NCBI GenBank assembly: GCA_903944165.1
Contig: CAJAQT010000022.1
Coordinates: forward strand, 1-52,726
Length of the DNA stretch: 52,726 nucleotides
Direction of reading: 5' to 3'
DNA from: an uncultured Methylococcaceae bacterium
GTDB lineage: Bacteria > Pseudomonadota > Gammaproteobacteria > Methylococcales > Methylomonadaceae
The notes under the pieces are model-generated. The model saw nothing but the letters and a program-made list of their open reading frames with translations. It did no database searches and was not told where the DNA came from. Every line of letters begins with the position of its first letter. Position 1 is the first letter of the stretch. Below are positions 1-8,406 of the stretch, piece after piece. Both the position numbers and the translations under genes were made by a program.

Positions 1-887
1 AAGCCAAAGGCCAGCGCATCGTTTTCGCCATATTCATGCAATAAGCCAGTGGGTTTATAAATCATGGTTACGCCGTCGTTATAAGGTTTGCAATTGGACT
101 CCAACTGTCCTGCCACGCACACCCTTACCCGCACCGAATAATCCGTTAAGCTCGCCCCATCTAGGGTACATAACGCCTCAAGGTTAGCTTGACTGCGTAA
201 GCACAACTCACCCGCTACCGGCTTTTCTTTCGACACCCATTCCCAGACACGAAACACACTATTGCTTAACACGCGCAATAATGGCGCACCCGTAGCACTC
301 AAGGATACATTGGCAAAGAGATGGCTTTTTCCCGCTTCAGGCTCGGTAAGCGGCGTGTAATCAGTAATGGCATACTCTGGAGAATTATCAGCTCGATATT
401 CCTTACCCCACGCATGGGCATCCTGCGGAATAAAGCTACGTTCAACTACGGTGACAGAGGCAGAATCAGTGCTGCGCATGCCTCCGTACAAGACTTTACG
501 CAAGGCATCAATACGTGCTGTCGTCACATAATTTAAAAAATCACCACTCCATGCCCCAGTACATTTTTTGGTTAACGTTACCGCACCTGGCGCAAAATAA
601 CCGTCGCTGTCGCTGTATGAATAGCAGCGATGGGAATCAAAATAACCGTAGTAATCAATGTTAGGTTGATAGCCCACATCAATTACACCGTCAGCGTTTA
701 AATCAGAGGCATCGTTGTACGCCTCAGTGTACAGCGTATGATCGCGCCCTAAGGTTAGCATCACAATAGGCGACACATTTGCACTCACAAACAAGGGTAC
801 TTGTGCAATGCCCGCGCAACTTAACTCTGCACTTAACACCAACAAACATCCTAACACGCTACTCCAGCACCTTATTTTTATGACCAT
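1..887 (-). CDS. pilY1: PilY1-like type IV pilus assembly/adhesin protein, N-terminal part (C-terminus beyond left edge)
   Basis: Not in ORF track because no stop lies within the window. Reverse complement from the ATG at 887 reads MVIKIRCWSSVLGCLLVLSAELSCAGIAQVPLFVSANVSPIVMLTLGRDHTLYTEAYNDASDLNADGVIDVGYQPNIDYYGYFDSHRCYSY...WSGDFLNYVTTARIDALRKVLYGG, open to base 1. The GRDHxLYxEAYNDASDLNxDGxxDVGY...IDYYGYFDS and WSGDFLNYxTTxRIDALRKVLYGG strings are characteristic of PilY1 N-termini. Confidence 0.88.
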   Translation of the reverse strand, partial: MVIKIRCWSSVLGCLLVLSAELSCAGIAQVPLFVSANVSPIVMLTLGRDHTLYTEAYNDASDLNADGVIDVGYQPNIDYYGYFDSHRCYSYSDSDGYFAPGAVTLTKKCTGAWSGDFLNYVTTARIDALRKVLYGGMRSTDSASVTVVERSFIPQDAHAWGKEYRADNSPEYAITDYTPLTEPEAGKSHLFANVSLSATGAPLLRVLSNSVFRVWEWVSKEKPVAGELCLRSQANLEALCTLDGASLTDYSVRVRVCVAGQLESNCKPYNDGVTMIYKPTGLLHEYGENDALAFG

Positions 888-966
888 ACCAAAACCTATA
901 GACCTTATATGCGCTTATTTAAAGCGGTTTACTAAGCAACGTTGACATGCAGGAAAAATAATAACC

Positions 967-1055
967 GTAGAGACGCGATTTATCGCGTCTATTTTGGCGC
1001 GGCTGTTTTACATCGCGCTGTTGCAATATAAAGACGCGATAAATCGCGTCTCTAC
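967..1055. repeat. Perfect 24-bp inverted repeat whose arms are themselves near-palindromes (REP/BIME-like)
   Basis: gtagagacgcgatttatcgcgtct at 967-990 is the exact reverse complement of agacgcgataaatcgcgtctctac at 1032-1055; 41-nt spacer. Each arm contains agacgcgat..atcgcgtct. Confidence 0.9.
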
Positions 1056-1080
1056 AATAAATATCTTAATTAGCACGATG

Positions 1081-3783
1081 CTACGTAATGTGTATACGGG
1101 GTAACCAAAGTGTAACGGTAGTGCCTTTGGCTGGTTCGCTGCTGATATTAAGTGAGCCTTTATGCAATAAGATAATACTTTGCACGATACTCATGCCTAA
1201 GCCGATACCTAGTAACGTTCCTGAAGCATCGGCGCGATAAAAACGCTCACAGACGCGGCTAATTTCTTCTTGTGTCATGCCAATACCCTGATCGGTGATG
1301 CTAATGCCTAAGTGCTTGGCGTACTGTACGTTTTCTGATGTGGCGCTGTGCAGGGTGAGCGTGACGGGGCTGGGTGCTGCGGAATATTTATAAGCATTGC
1401 TCAACACATTATGGATGACTTTGTGTAATTTTTCTTGATCACCATAAAGCAATATATCTGTTATGGGTAAGTTTAGCTCAGGGGCGCTGCGTTGTTCAGG
1501 AAGCTTAAAATTAGCAAGGGCATTGTTAATGACTGTTTGTGCGCTAATACTTTCAAGCGTTAACTCTTGTTCGCCACGTGCTTCTAATGTAGCCAGATCG
1601 AGTAATTCAGTAAGAATGTCAGTCATCACTTTGGCTTGTTTGTAAATGATGCTTTGATAATCTTTCTGTTGCTTTTCAGTTAATGGAAATGCGTGCAAAA
1701 TTTCTGCATAGCCATAAATACTTGATAATGGGGTGCGTAATTCATGTGCTGCGGTGGTGATAAATTCACTTTTCATCCGATCAACTTCAGTTTCGTAAGT
1801 GATGTCACGAAAATACAAAATACGCGCAATACTGCCCACAGTATTATCCATACCAATAATTTGTAACACGGTTGGTTTTGGCGTGAGTAAGACTAAGCTT
1901 ATTGGTTTGATGACCTGGGTTAAGGCGTTGTACACACACTCGCTAAGCGGTATGTATTGTTCTGGAAAGGCGGCGCGTTGTTGCAGCAAGGTATCAAGGG
2001 TGTGTTCGGTTTCACCAAGCAAGGCAGTTGTTTCGATTCCTGTTATGGCGTAAAAAGCAGGATTGATGAAGGTAATAACGCCCGCAGAAGTCATGGCAAT
2101 TAAGCCATCGGGGCTTAAGGTAAACACTGCATTAAGTTGCGCGTTTTGATCTTCCAAAGCATGGCTAGCAACTTGTAATTCAGCAGTTTTCTGATTAACA
2201 AGGCGTTGCACTATCGCGGTTCTGCCAGTGATAACAAGTAACAAAATTTGTAGTACCGACGCTAACATAAGCCCGGCCGACCCCACTAAAGGTACCGTCC
2301 ATTGGCGATTTTTTTGTAAATAAGCGGCCGTAGGCGAGGCGGTAAGCAGCCAATGTCGATTTGCTACAGTGAGCGTTTGTTGCCATGCCCAGTCACTATC
2401 ACTGCTATGGCGAGTGGCATCAGAGGTATATAAAAGCGCGCGCTCCTTGGGTGCCTCAGTATCAACAATTTCAAATAAAATATCTGGATTTTGTACGGCG
2501 CTAATCGCGATACTAACCATCTCGTCCACTTTGATCACAGCAACGGCAAAACCAATTAAGGGGGCGAAAGTGGCGATTTTATTTGCGTTTGTTTCACGTT
2601 GAAAAATAGGGTTTAAAATCAACACGCCTATGCGTTTTTGCTGCTCTTGAACTAACTGAATGGGAGCAGTCATGGCGGGTGCGCGGGTGTTAATGGCGTG
2701 CTGAATTGCCGCATGACGTATCGGCTCAGAGTGAATGTCGTAGCCCACGGCGGCTTTATTGCTGGTAAGCGGTGCAATGAAGCCCACGGGGACATAGCTT
2801 GGGCGTGGTTGGGCGCGAACCAATTGTCCTTGGGCGTTGCGTTCTTTAATTTCAAAGTGCCCAGATTCATTAATTTTAGCCATTTTAGCTTCAAAATCTT
2901 GACGCTCAGATAACAGCACATAAGGGTTCATACTCAGTGCAAAAATATCAGGATTATCGTGTAGGGTTATCGAGGTAAAGTAATCAAAGGTGGTGAAATT
3001 TAGGTTGGGCGTGACTTCCACTAAGCGTCGTAAGGACGCTAAGATTGTTTTATGCGCAACAAAGCGTCGATCTAAGCGGGTGCTAAGATTTTCGCCATAG
3101 TCTTTGATTGTGTCATGTAATTTAGTCGTTTCCCACATTGAGGCAATAAACACGGCGCCACTTACCAAGCTTAACACGACCAGCATGGGCAAACTAAGCG
3201 TTAAGAGGCGACCTCGCCACAGGGCGGTTCGCCAATTAAAGAAAGTAAGGCAAAGCGGTAACATAACTAACACACCCAGTGCATCGCCAAGCCACCAATG
3301 CAACCAGCCCGACATAAGCTCATTAGCATTAATAATATGTGCCGCATAAAGCGAACTATTACTTATCGTGGCCGAAATTAAACACGCTACCGGACCCGCT
3401 AAACCCAAACACAGTAAAATATCGCGATCATCCGTGAGGGAGTGCCAGCCTTTATGAATGACTCGTTTAATTAACCAACTGCCCGTGAACGCCTGTAAAG
3501 CACTGCCACTAGCCATCCCTATAGCCACTATAATATCGGTGGTATTTAGCGGGTGATGAGTGTTGGCAACCCATAGTTCTAGTAAAAACGAACTAAACCA
3601 GATGCTGGACCAATAATGTTTGCCGTGTAATAACACCGCCATTGCAAAACCTGCGGCTGGAAACACTGGGCTGGCATAACCAGGTGGAATGGCAAGACTA
3701 ATTCCTAATATTCCTAGTAGCCAATACGTACCCGAAGAAAGGCACCATTTAATACCCCATGCTACTTTATTGCGACGGTTCAT
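1081..3783 (-). CDS. Membrane sensor histidine kinase: MASE1 + CHASE-like + PAS + HisKA + HATPase_c
   Basis: 900 aa. N-terminal MASE1-like multi-TM region (GTYWLLGILGISLAIPPGYASPVFPAAGFAMAVLL...), periplasmic CHASE-like segment, PAS (LSPDGLIAMTSAGVITFINPAFYAITGI), H-box AAHELRTPLSSIYGYAEIL, N-box HNVLSNAYKYS, G-box ITDQGIGM / GIGLGMSIV. Confidence 0.9.
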   Translation of the reverse strand: MNRRNKVAWGIKWCLSSGTYWLLGILGISLAIPPGYASPVFPAAGFAMAVLLHGKHYWSSIWFSSFLLELWVANTHHPLNTTDIIVAIGMASGSALQAFTGSWLIKRVIHKGWHSLTDDRDILLCLGLAGPVACLISATISNSSLYAAHIINANELMSGWLHWWLGDALGVLVMLPLCLTFFNWRTALWRGRLLTLSLPMLVVLSLVSGAVFIASMWETTKLHDTIKDYGENLSTRLDRRFVAHKTILASLRRLVEVTPNLNFTTFDYFTSITLHDNPDIFALSMNPYVLLSERQDFEAKMAKINESGHFEIKERNAQGQLVRAQPRPSYVPVGFIAPLTSNKAAVGYDIHSEPIRHAAIQHAINTRAPAMTAPIQLVQEQQKRIGVLILNPIFQRETNANKIATFAPLIGFAVAVIKVDEMVSIAISAVQNPDILFEIVDTEAPKERALLYTSDATRHSSDSDWAWQQTLTVANRHWLLTASPTAAYLQKNRQWTVPLVGSAGLMLASVLQILLLVITGRTAIVQRLVNQKTAELQVASHALEDQNAQLNAVFTLSPDGLIAMTSAGVITFINPAFYAITGIETTALLGETEHTLDTLLQQRAAFPEQYIPLSECVYNALTQVIKPISLVLLTPKPTVLQIIGMDNTVGSIARILYFRDITYETEVDRMKSEFITTAAHELRTPLSSIYGYAEILHAFPLTEKQQKDYQSIIYKQAKVMTDILTELLDLATLEARGEQELTLESISAQTVINNALANFKLPEQRSAPELNLPITDILLYGDQEKLHKVIHNVLSNAYKYSAAPSPVTLTLHSATSENVQYAKHLGISITDQGIGMTQEEISRVCERFYRADASGTLLGIGLGMSIVQSIILLHKGSLNISSEPAKGTTVTLWLPRIHIT

Positions 3784-3845
3784 AATTTTTTCTAAAAAAG
3801 GTTAGCAATGGACATGAAATAAAGTGAGCATACGGCGCGAATCTG

Positions 3846-3879
3846 CCGCACTTACACAAGCACAACTTGTTTCGTGCGG
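3846..3879. other. Interrupted hairpin in the intergenic region, abutting a poly-G tract
   Basis: ccgcac(tta c)acaag(cacaa)cttgt(ttc)gtgcgg; no following T-tract on either strand. Confidence 0.5.
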
Positions 3880-3889
3880 GGGGGGGGGG
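3878..3889. repeat. Homopolymer tract of 12 G
   Basis: gtgcggggggggggggt read directly; lies about 95 bp upstream of the sensor kinase start at 3783. Confidence 0.9.
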
Positions 3890-3970
3890 TAGAAAAAATC
3901 AAGCTTACTCATATTTTTATTATCACTACATTGAGTTATGTTGAGCATAGTTTACCGTTACGAAAAAAAG

Positions 3971-4906
3971 TTACCTAGATTTTTTAAAGCCATAAATATA
4001 GTAATGTAATAAGTTAAGTCGACTTAATATTTCTACCATTAAGGTTTCCATTACGGCACTTTTTTTAGTGATTTTATGGTGCTGTCCTAAGCGACGCAAA
4101 TAACTGTAAGTGGGCAAGGTGTTTTTAGTAATATTCTGCGCTAGCGTTAAGCTGAAGTCTGTATCCTGAGCCAGTTGCTGATAATCGCTATGACAGAATT
4201 GTAAATTACAGCGACCATAAAAGCCCCAAGGATTTAACGTTATTTTAGTGAATGGTTGCAAGCCTGCACTGCTAACAAAATCTGATAAAGCTAAGTATCC
4301 ACCTGGCTTGAGAACGCGATACGCTTCTTGAAAAAAGCGTGTTCGGTCAGGAAAATGAAAAATACACTCCACCGCCAACACCACATCAAAACTATTGTCA
4401 GGAAAAGGCAGTTCACAGGCGTTACCTTGTTGAAAGTGTAAAGTATTGTGTGGATGTGCAGTAACGGTATCTCGGGCACGTTCTAGCTGTCGCTCATCTA
4501 AGTTTAAGCCCACTAAATCCATACGAATAAATTGCTCATTGATTTGTGCAAGCGTGCCACCAAAACCACAGCCCACATCTAGTACGTGTAAGCCGTGCGT
4601 AATATGCCCAGCTAAACACACTTGTTGGCTAAGATTTTCTGTAGCGAGTGCAAAATCTTCAGTGCTTAATGTGGCGGTGCTAGGATTTTCCCAATACCCC
4701 CAATGCACATGTTTACCAAAACTTTTGGTCACTGCGTCATTGCCGTCTTTAAGTAAGGTGAGTAAAAAATCAAAATAAGGTAAATTAACCGCAGGCGTGG
4801 TGCTGGGTTGCTGGGTGTCTGAGTTAGCAAAGGGTTTCATTAGGTCATCCAAAAATAAGGTAAAAAAGCTAAATAGCCCGCCCTCTTTGTTTAAAGAGAA
4901 CAACAT
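3971..4906 (-). CDS. Class I SAM-dependent methyltransferase (start codon uncertain; an alternative Met lies at MKPFANSD)
   Basis: VLDVGCGFGGTLAQINEQF motif I, NACELPFPDNSFDVVLAVECIFHFPDRTRFFQEAYRVLKPGGYLALSDF motifs II/III typical of Methyltransf_11. Confidence 0.85.
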   Translation of the reverse strand: MLFSLNKEGGLFSFFTLFLDDLMKPFANSDTQQPSTTPAVNLPYFDFLLTLLKDGNDAVTKSFGKHVHWGYWENPSTATLSTEDFALATENLSQQVCLAGHITHGLHVLDVGCGFGGTLAQINEQFIRMDLVGLNLDERQLERARDTVTAHPHNTLHFQQGNACELPFPDNSFDVVLAVECIFHFPDRTRFFQEAYRVLKPGGYLALSDFVSSAGLQPFTKITLNPWGFYGRCNLQFCHSDYQQLAQDTDFSLTLAQNITKNTLPTYSYLRRLGQHHKITKKSAVMETLMVEILSRLNLLHYYIYGFKKSR

Positions 4907-5123
4907 GCTTAGGGTGTAGTTTTTAGCAGACGGACTGAATTTTTACAAAAAAAATACGGGTTATGACTAGGTTTTAACACAAATAGCGTTAGTTTACGTA
5001 TTTAAGGTGACAGTTTTTAGTCATTCATCACTTAGTGTTAAAAATTAGGCTTCGGCTGTGCACAGCCAATCATGTAGCATTGCGATAACACCATTTTTTT
5101 AATTATTTAAAGAGCATCTACTT

Positions 5124-5945
5124 ATGATGAAGTTTTTTTTAGGGCTGGTCTTGTGCGTGTCAGCAGCGGTTCATGCTGAGGTTTTTACTTGGCAAGATCT
5201 GCGTGGGCGACAGCATTATTCAGATCAAGCTGATATTAAGGCTAAGCCGCTGGATATTAAGCCTGGTTTTGGTTATCAACAGGTTAAAACGGTTTTTGAT
5301 GGTGACACACTGGTCTTGGCTGATGGTCAAAAAGTACGGTTATTGGGCATTAACACTCCTGAAGTCCAGCATAGAAATCAACAAGAGGAAGCGGGTGCTG
5401 AAGCGGCTAAGCAATGGTTGCTTGCTCATACTCAGAATACGCGTGTGCGTTTAGAACACGGTGCGGAACGCCTAGATAAATACAATCGTCTGTTGGCGCA
5501 TGTGTTTACCGAAAAAAATGAGCATCTTAATTTGCAATTAGTGGCAGAAGGTTTGGCTACGGTGGTTATTTATCCCACCAATTTATTGTATGTAACTGAA
5601 TTAACCGCCGCAGAAGATAAAGCAAGGCTTGCTAATAAAGGGCTGTGGGGACGTGCTGAGTATGCACCCGTGCAGGTAATTCAAGTAAGCCCTAAAGATT
5701 ATGCCACGCGGCAATGGTTGCGGTTGCAGGCGCACGTCACTGATATTCGATTTACAAAAAAATATGTTTATTTAGAGTTAAGCCCCGATTTTGATTTGCG
5801 TATAGAAAAACAATGGCTCAGTCTTTTCCCCGACCTTGCGAGCTATCAACATAAAAAGCTTGAGGCGCGAGGCTGGATTAATCATCGAAAGGGGCATCAA
5901 TCCATGCTAATTCGTCATCCCAGTGCGTTAAGCTTTGTGCAATAG
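5124..5945 (+). CDS. Secreted thermonuclease-family (SNase) protein with N-terminal DUF4124-like segment
   Basis: Signal peptide; EVFTWQDLRGRQHYSDQ (DUF4124-like) followed by VKTVFDGDTLVLADGQKVRLLGINTPEV...GAEAAKQWL (SNase core). Confidence 0.87.
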   Translation: MMKFFLGLVLCVSAAVHAEVFTWQDLRGRQHYSDQADIKAKPLDIKPGFGYQQVKTVFDGDTLVLADGQKVRLLGINTPEVQHRNQQEEAGAEAAKQWLLAHTQNTRVRLEHGAERLDKYNRLLAHVFTEKNEHLNLQLVAEGLATVVIYPTNLLYVTELTAAEDKARLANKGLWGRAEYAPVQVIQVSPKDYATRQWLRLQAHVTDIRFTKKYVYLELSPDFDLRIEKQWLSLFPDLASYQHKKLEARGWINHRKGHQSMLIRHPSALSFVQ

Positions 5946-6199
5946 CGTACGCAACACCTTGAGCAGGTGTAGTCGGTACGAATTCATTCGCACAGCGTGC
6001 TACTTCTAATCTTGCTTATCCTGAGCGATTGTTTTTTAATACCTCCGCTAATGCGTGTGCTAACAAGTTGACTTATAATGCCGCGTGGAGAGCAAGCACC
6101 AACAGTAGGCGCTTTAAGCAAAGCGTGCTCTCCTGCTGTGTTCAGTCGAAGCCTGTCATGAGCCAGTCGAATGCGGTGGGCGGTTGCCGCTCATGACTT

Positions 6200-6247
6200 A
6201 CCACGAACGGCTTAAGCTCATGCTGTCCCGTGTTAAGTGGGTAGCCT
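6200..6247. repeat. Dispersed short repeat, copy 1 (accacgaacggcttaagct + tgtcccgtgttaagtgggtagcct)
   Basis: accacgaacggcttaagct at 6200-6218 is identical to 8293-8311; tgtcccgtgttaagtgggtagcct at 6224-6247 closely matches 8337-8360. Confidence 0.75.
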
Positions 6248-6299
6248 GTTCAGTCTTAAGTGATTAGCTGTTTTTATGATTTCAACCAAGAGAGTTACT

Positions 6300-6866
6300 A
6301 TGAAAAAAATTACATTGATTACCATCGCCGCTGTATCCTTTTTTGCTGTGGGGCAGGTTTTTGCTCATGGCCCTGTGCGTCAAAAAGCAGAAGAAGATAT
6401 TACTATCAATGCTCCTGCTGAAAAAGTGTGGGCAATTATCAAAAATTACGATGATATGTCGTGGTTACCCAGCGTAAAAAGTACCACAGCTGATAAAGGC
6501 AATAAAAAAGGCTCGTTGCGCGTGTTGACATTGCAAAACGGCGGCACAATTACTGAAGAATTGAAAAAGTATGATGAGCAAAAAATGACGTATGCTTACA
6601 AAATCACCGATATGAGTATTGCTAAAACCATTACTCATTCAGGTGCAGAAGAGCAAGTGCCTGTGTTACCAGTGGATAATTATGCGGCGTCAATTGAGGT
6701 AGAAGCCAACGGCGCAACCTCGGTTGTGGCGTGGAAGTCTGCTTATTATCGTGCATACATGAATAATAATCCGCCTGAAGAAATGAATGAAGAAGCGGCT
6801 AATACGGCAGTAACGGGCGTTCTAAAATCAGGTTTAGCCAATTTAAAAGCTTTGGCAGAAAAATAA
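6300..6866 (+). CDS. SRPBCC-family periplasmic protein, MxaD-like (start at 6300 preferred over 6276)
   Basis: MKKITLITIAAVSFFAVGQVFAHGPVRQKAEEDITINAPAEKVWAIIKNYDDMSWLPSVKSTT: signal peptide plus SRPBCC/polyketide-cyclase fold start; aagagag RBS just upstream of the ATG at 6300. Confidence 0.8.
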   Translation: MKKITLITIAAVSFFAVGQVFAHGPVRQKAEEDITINAPAEKVWAIIKNYDDMSWLPSVKSTTADKGNKKGSLRVLTLQNGGTITEELKKYDEQKMTYAYKITDMSIAKTITHSGAEEQVPVLPVDNYAASIEVEANGATSVVAWKSAYYRAYMNNNPPEEMNEEAANTAVTGVLKSGLANLKALAEK

Positions 6867-6870
6867 TAAT

Positions 6871-7833
6871 ATGCGTTATTTTTTTAGCAATGGTTTCGTG
6901 GCAGTGTGGCTCATCGCACTGTCTACGTGCCAGGTGTGGGCTGCACCCTTTGCCTGTATCAGTAATCAATTAAGTGACAGTGTGTCGATTATTGATACGC
7001 CTACGCAGCAGGTTATTCGTACTGTTCCTGTTACCGGTAAACCTGCTGGCGTGGCAATGGCAAGAGATGGCAAGTTTTGCTATATCAGCACACCAGAAGC
7101 ACAGGGTTTTGCTGTGTTGGACATGCAGACGTATCAAGTTATTCGGCACGTAGCAGTGAGTGATGGTGCTTTAGGCATTGCGCTCAGCCCCAATCAACAG
7201 TTTATTTTTGTGGCAGATTGGTATCACAATACTGTCTCTATGCTTAACGCTAAAGACTTTACACTGTTAAAAACCATTACGGTAGGGCAGTCACCCTCAG
7301 GTTTAGTGGTAAGTCCTGATAGCCATTGGTTATATGTCGCTAATCGCTTAAGCAATTCGGTGTCAAAAATAGCCTTAGCTGATTTTAGCGTGGACAGTAC
7401 GGTTACTGTGGGTGCGCATCCGTTTGGATTAAGTCTTGATGGTCGGGGTGAACGTCTTTATGTGGTCAATGTGGAAAGTGATGATGTCAGCGTGGTCACA
7501 ACGCAAACCATGCAAAACATCGCCACTATTCCTGTAAGTATGTTGCCTTATGCCGCCACACTGGCCTTAAACGATGAGCGTTTATTGGTGACTAATCAGG
7601 AAGATAATAGCGTTTCTGTTATTGATACTGTCACCCTTAAGGAGCTGACACGATTAACAGTGGGCGAGCGACCTGAAGGTATCAGTACCCATCCCGATGA
7701 TCGACTGGTGTATGTTGCTAATTGGTTTGAGGGCACTGTTTCAGTTCTTGATGCAAAAACCTTGCGTGTTGTGAATACCATTAAAACAGGGGAGGGCAGT
7801 CGTGCCTTTGGACAGTTTATTTCTACTCATTAA
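6871..7833 (+). CDS. Secreted YVTN-type beta-propeller repeat protein
   Basis: Signal peptide plus repeats such as SVSIIDTPTQQVIRTVPVTGKPAGVAMARDGKFCYI, LYVANRLSNSVSKIALADFSV, VYVANWFEGTVSVLDAKTLRVVNTIKTGEG. Confidence 0.87.
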   Translation: MRYFFSNGFVAVWLIALSTCQVWAAPFACISNQLSDSVSIIDTPTQQVIRTVPVTGKPAGVAMARDGKFCYISTPEAQGFAVLDMQTYQVIRHVAVSDGALGIALSPNQQFIFVADWYHNTVSMLNAKDFTLLKTITVGQSPSGLVVSPDSHWLYVANRLSNSVSKIALADFSVDSTVTVGAHPFGLSLDGRGERLYVVNVESDDVSVVTTQTMQNIATIPVSMLPYAATLALNDERLLVTNQEDNSVSVIDTVTLKELTRLTVGERPEGISTHPDDRLVYVANWFEGTVSVLDAKTLRVVNTIKTGEGSRAFGQFISTH

Positions 7834-7847
7834 TAACAGGAGTTAAC

Positions 7848-8132
7848 ATGGCTGAAACAGTCGATGAATTAACAATCAGTTACCTAGACGGCGATATTGA
7901 AACCGTTAAGGAGCTTGATAAAAAAGTCCTTACAAAAGGCGCGTGGGCAACAGTGATTTACCGTTATCAAGATTGGAATCGTAGCAAAGAAGAATATGGT
8001 CCAGATAAATACACTATTCGTCGTTATCAAAAACGCAATGGTGAGTATCAACAAAAATCAAAATTTAATATTTCAAGTAAAGATCAGGCGCAAAATATTA
8101 TTGCAGCTTTGCAAGATTGGCTAGAGCAGTAA
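7848..8132 (+). CDS. Small conserved-looking protein of unknown function (94 aa)
   Basis: MAETVDELTISYLDGDIETVKELDKKVLTKGAWATVIYRYQDWN...YTIRRYQKRNGEYQQKSKFNISSKDQAQNIIAALQDWLEQ; aggag RBS upstream; same strand, 14 bp after the propeller gene. Confidence 0.72.
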   Translation: MAETVDELTISYLDGDIETVKELDKKVLTKGAWATVIYRYQDWNRSKEEYGPDKYTIRRYQKRNGEYQQKSKFNISSKDQAQNIIAALQDWLEQ

Positions 8133-8210
8133 GTTACTTGATGTTAAGTCATAAATATCATCATTTCGGCATGGCTTGCCTGAATAATGAGTAATTTATC
8201 GTTCAAATTT

Positions 8211-8238
8211 AAGTAGAAAAGCTTTAGCTTTTTTACTT
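8211..8238. repeat. Short hairpin aagtagaaaagct-tt-agcttttttactt (dispersed hairpin copy A)
   Basis: 13-bp arms with one G-T wobble; similar hairpins at 10899-10920 and 40931-40954. Confidence 0.65.
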
Positions 8239-8292
8239 GTTATGACGCTAATTGCTAAATCATGGTTCAATCATTCGATCAACTCATGGTTC

Positions 8293-8360
8293 ACCACGAA
8301 CGGCTTAAGCTGAATTCATATAATAACTTTTAACGGTGTCTCGCGTTAAGTTAGTAGCCT
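8293..8360. repeat. Dispersed short repeat, copy 2
   Basis: accacgaacggcttaagct 8293-8311 (identical to 6200-6218) and tgtctcgcgttaagttagtagcct 8337-8360. Confidence 0.75.
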
Positions 8361-8406
8361 AAATAATTAAGCCGTTTTCTTATTTCTCCTGCCCATTATT
8401 AAGTTC

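Noticed and set aside
321-536. 71-aa plus-strand ORF
   Set aside because: Antisense to the PilY1-like coding frame that is open across the same region.
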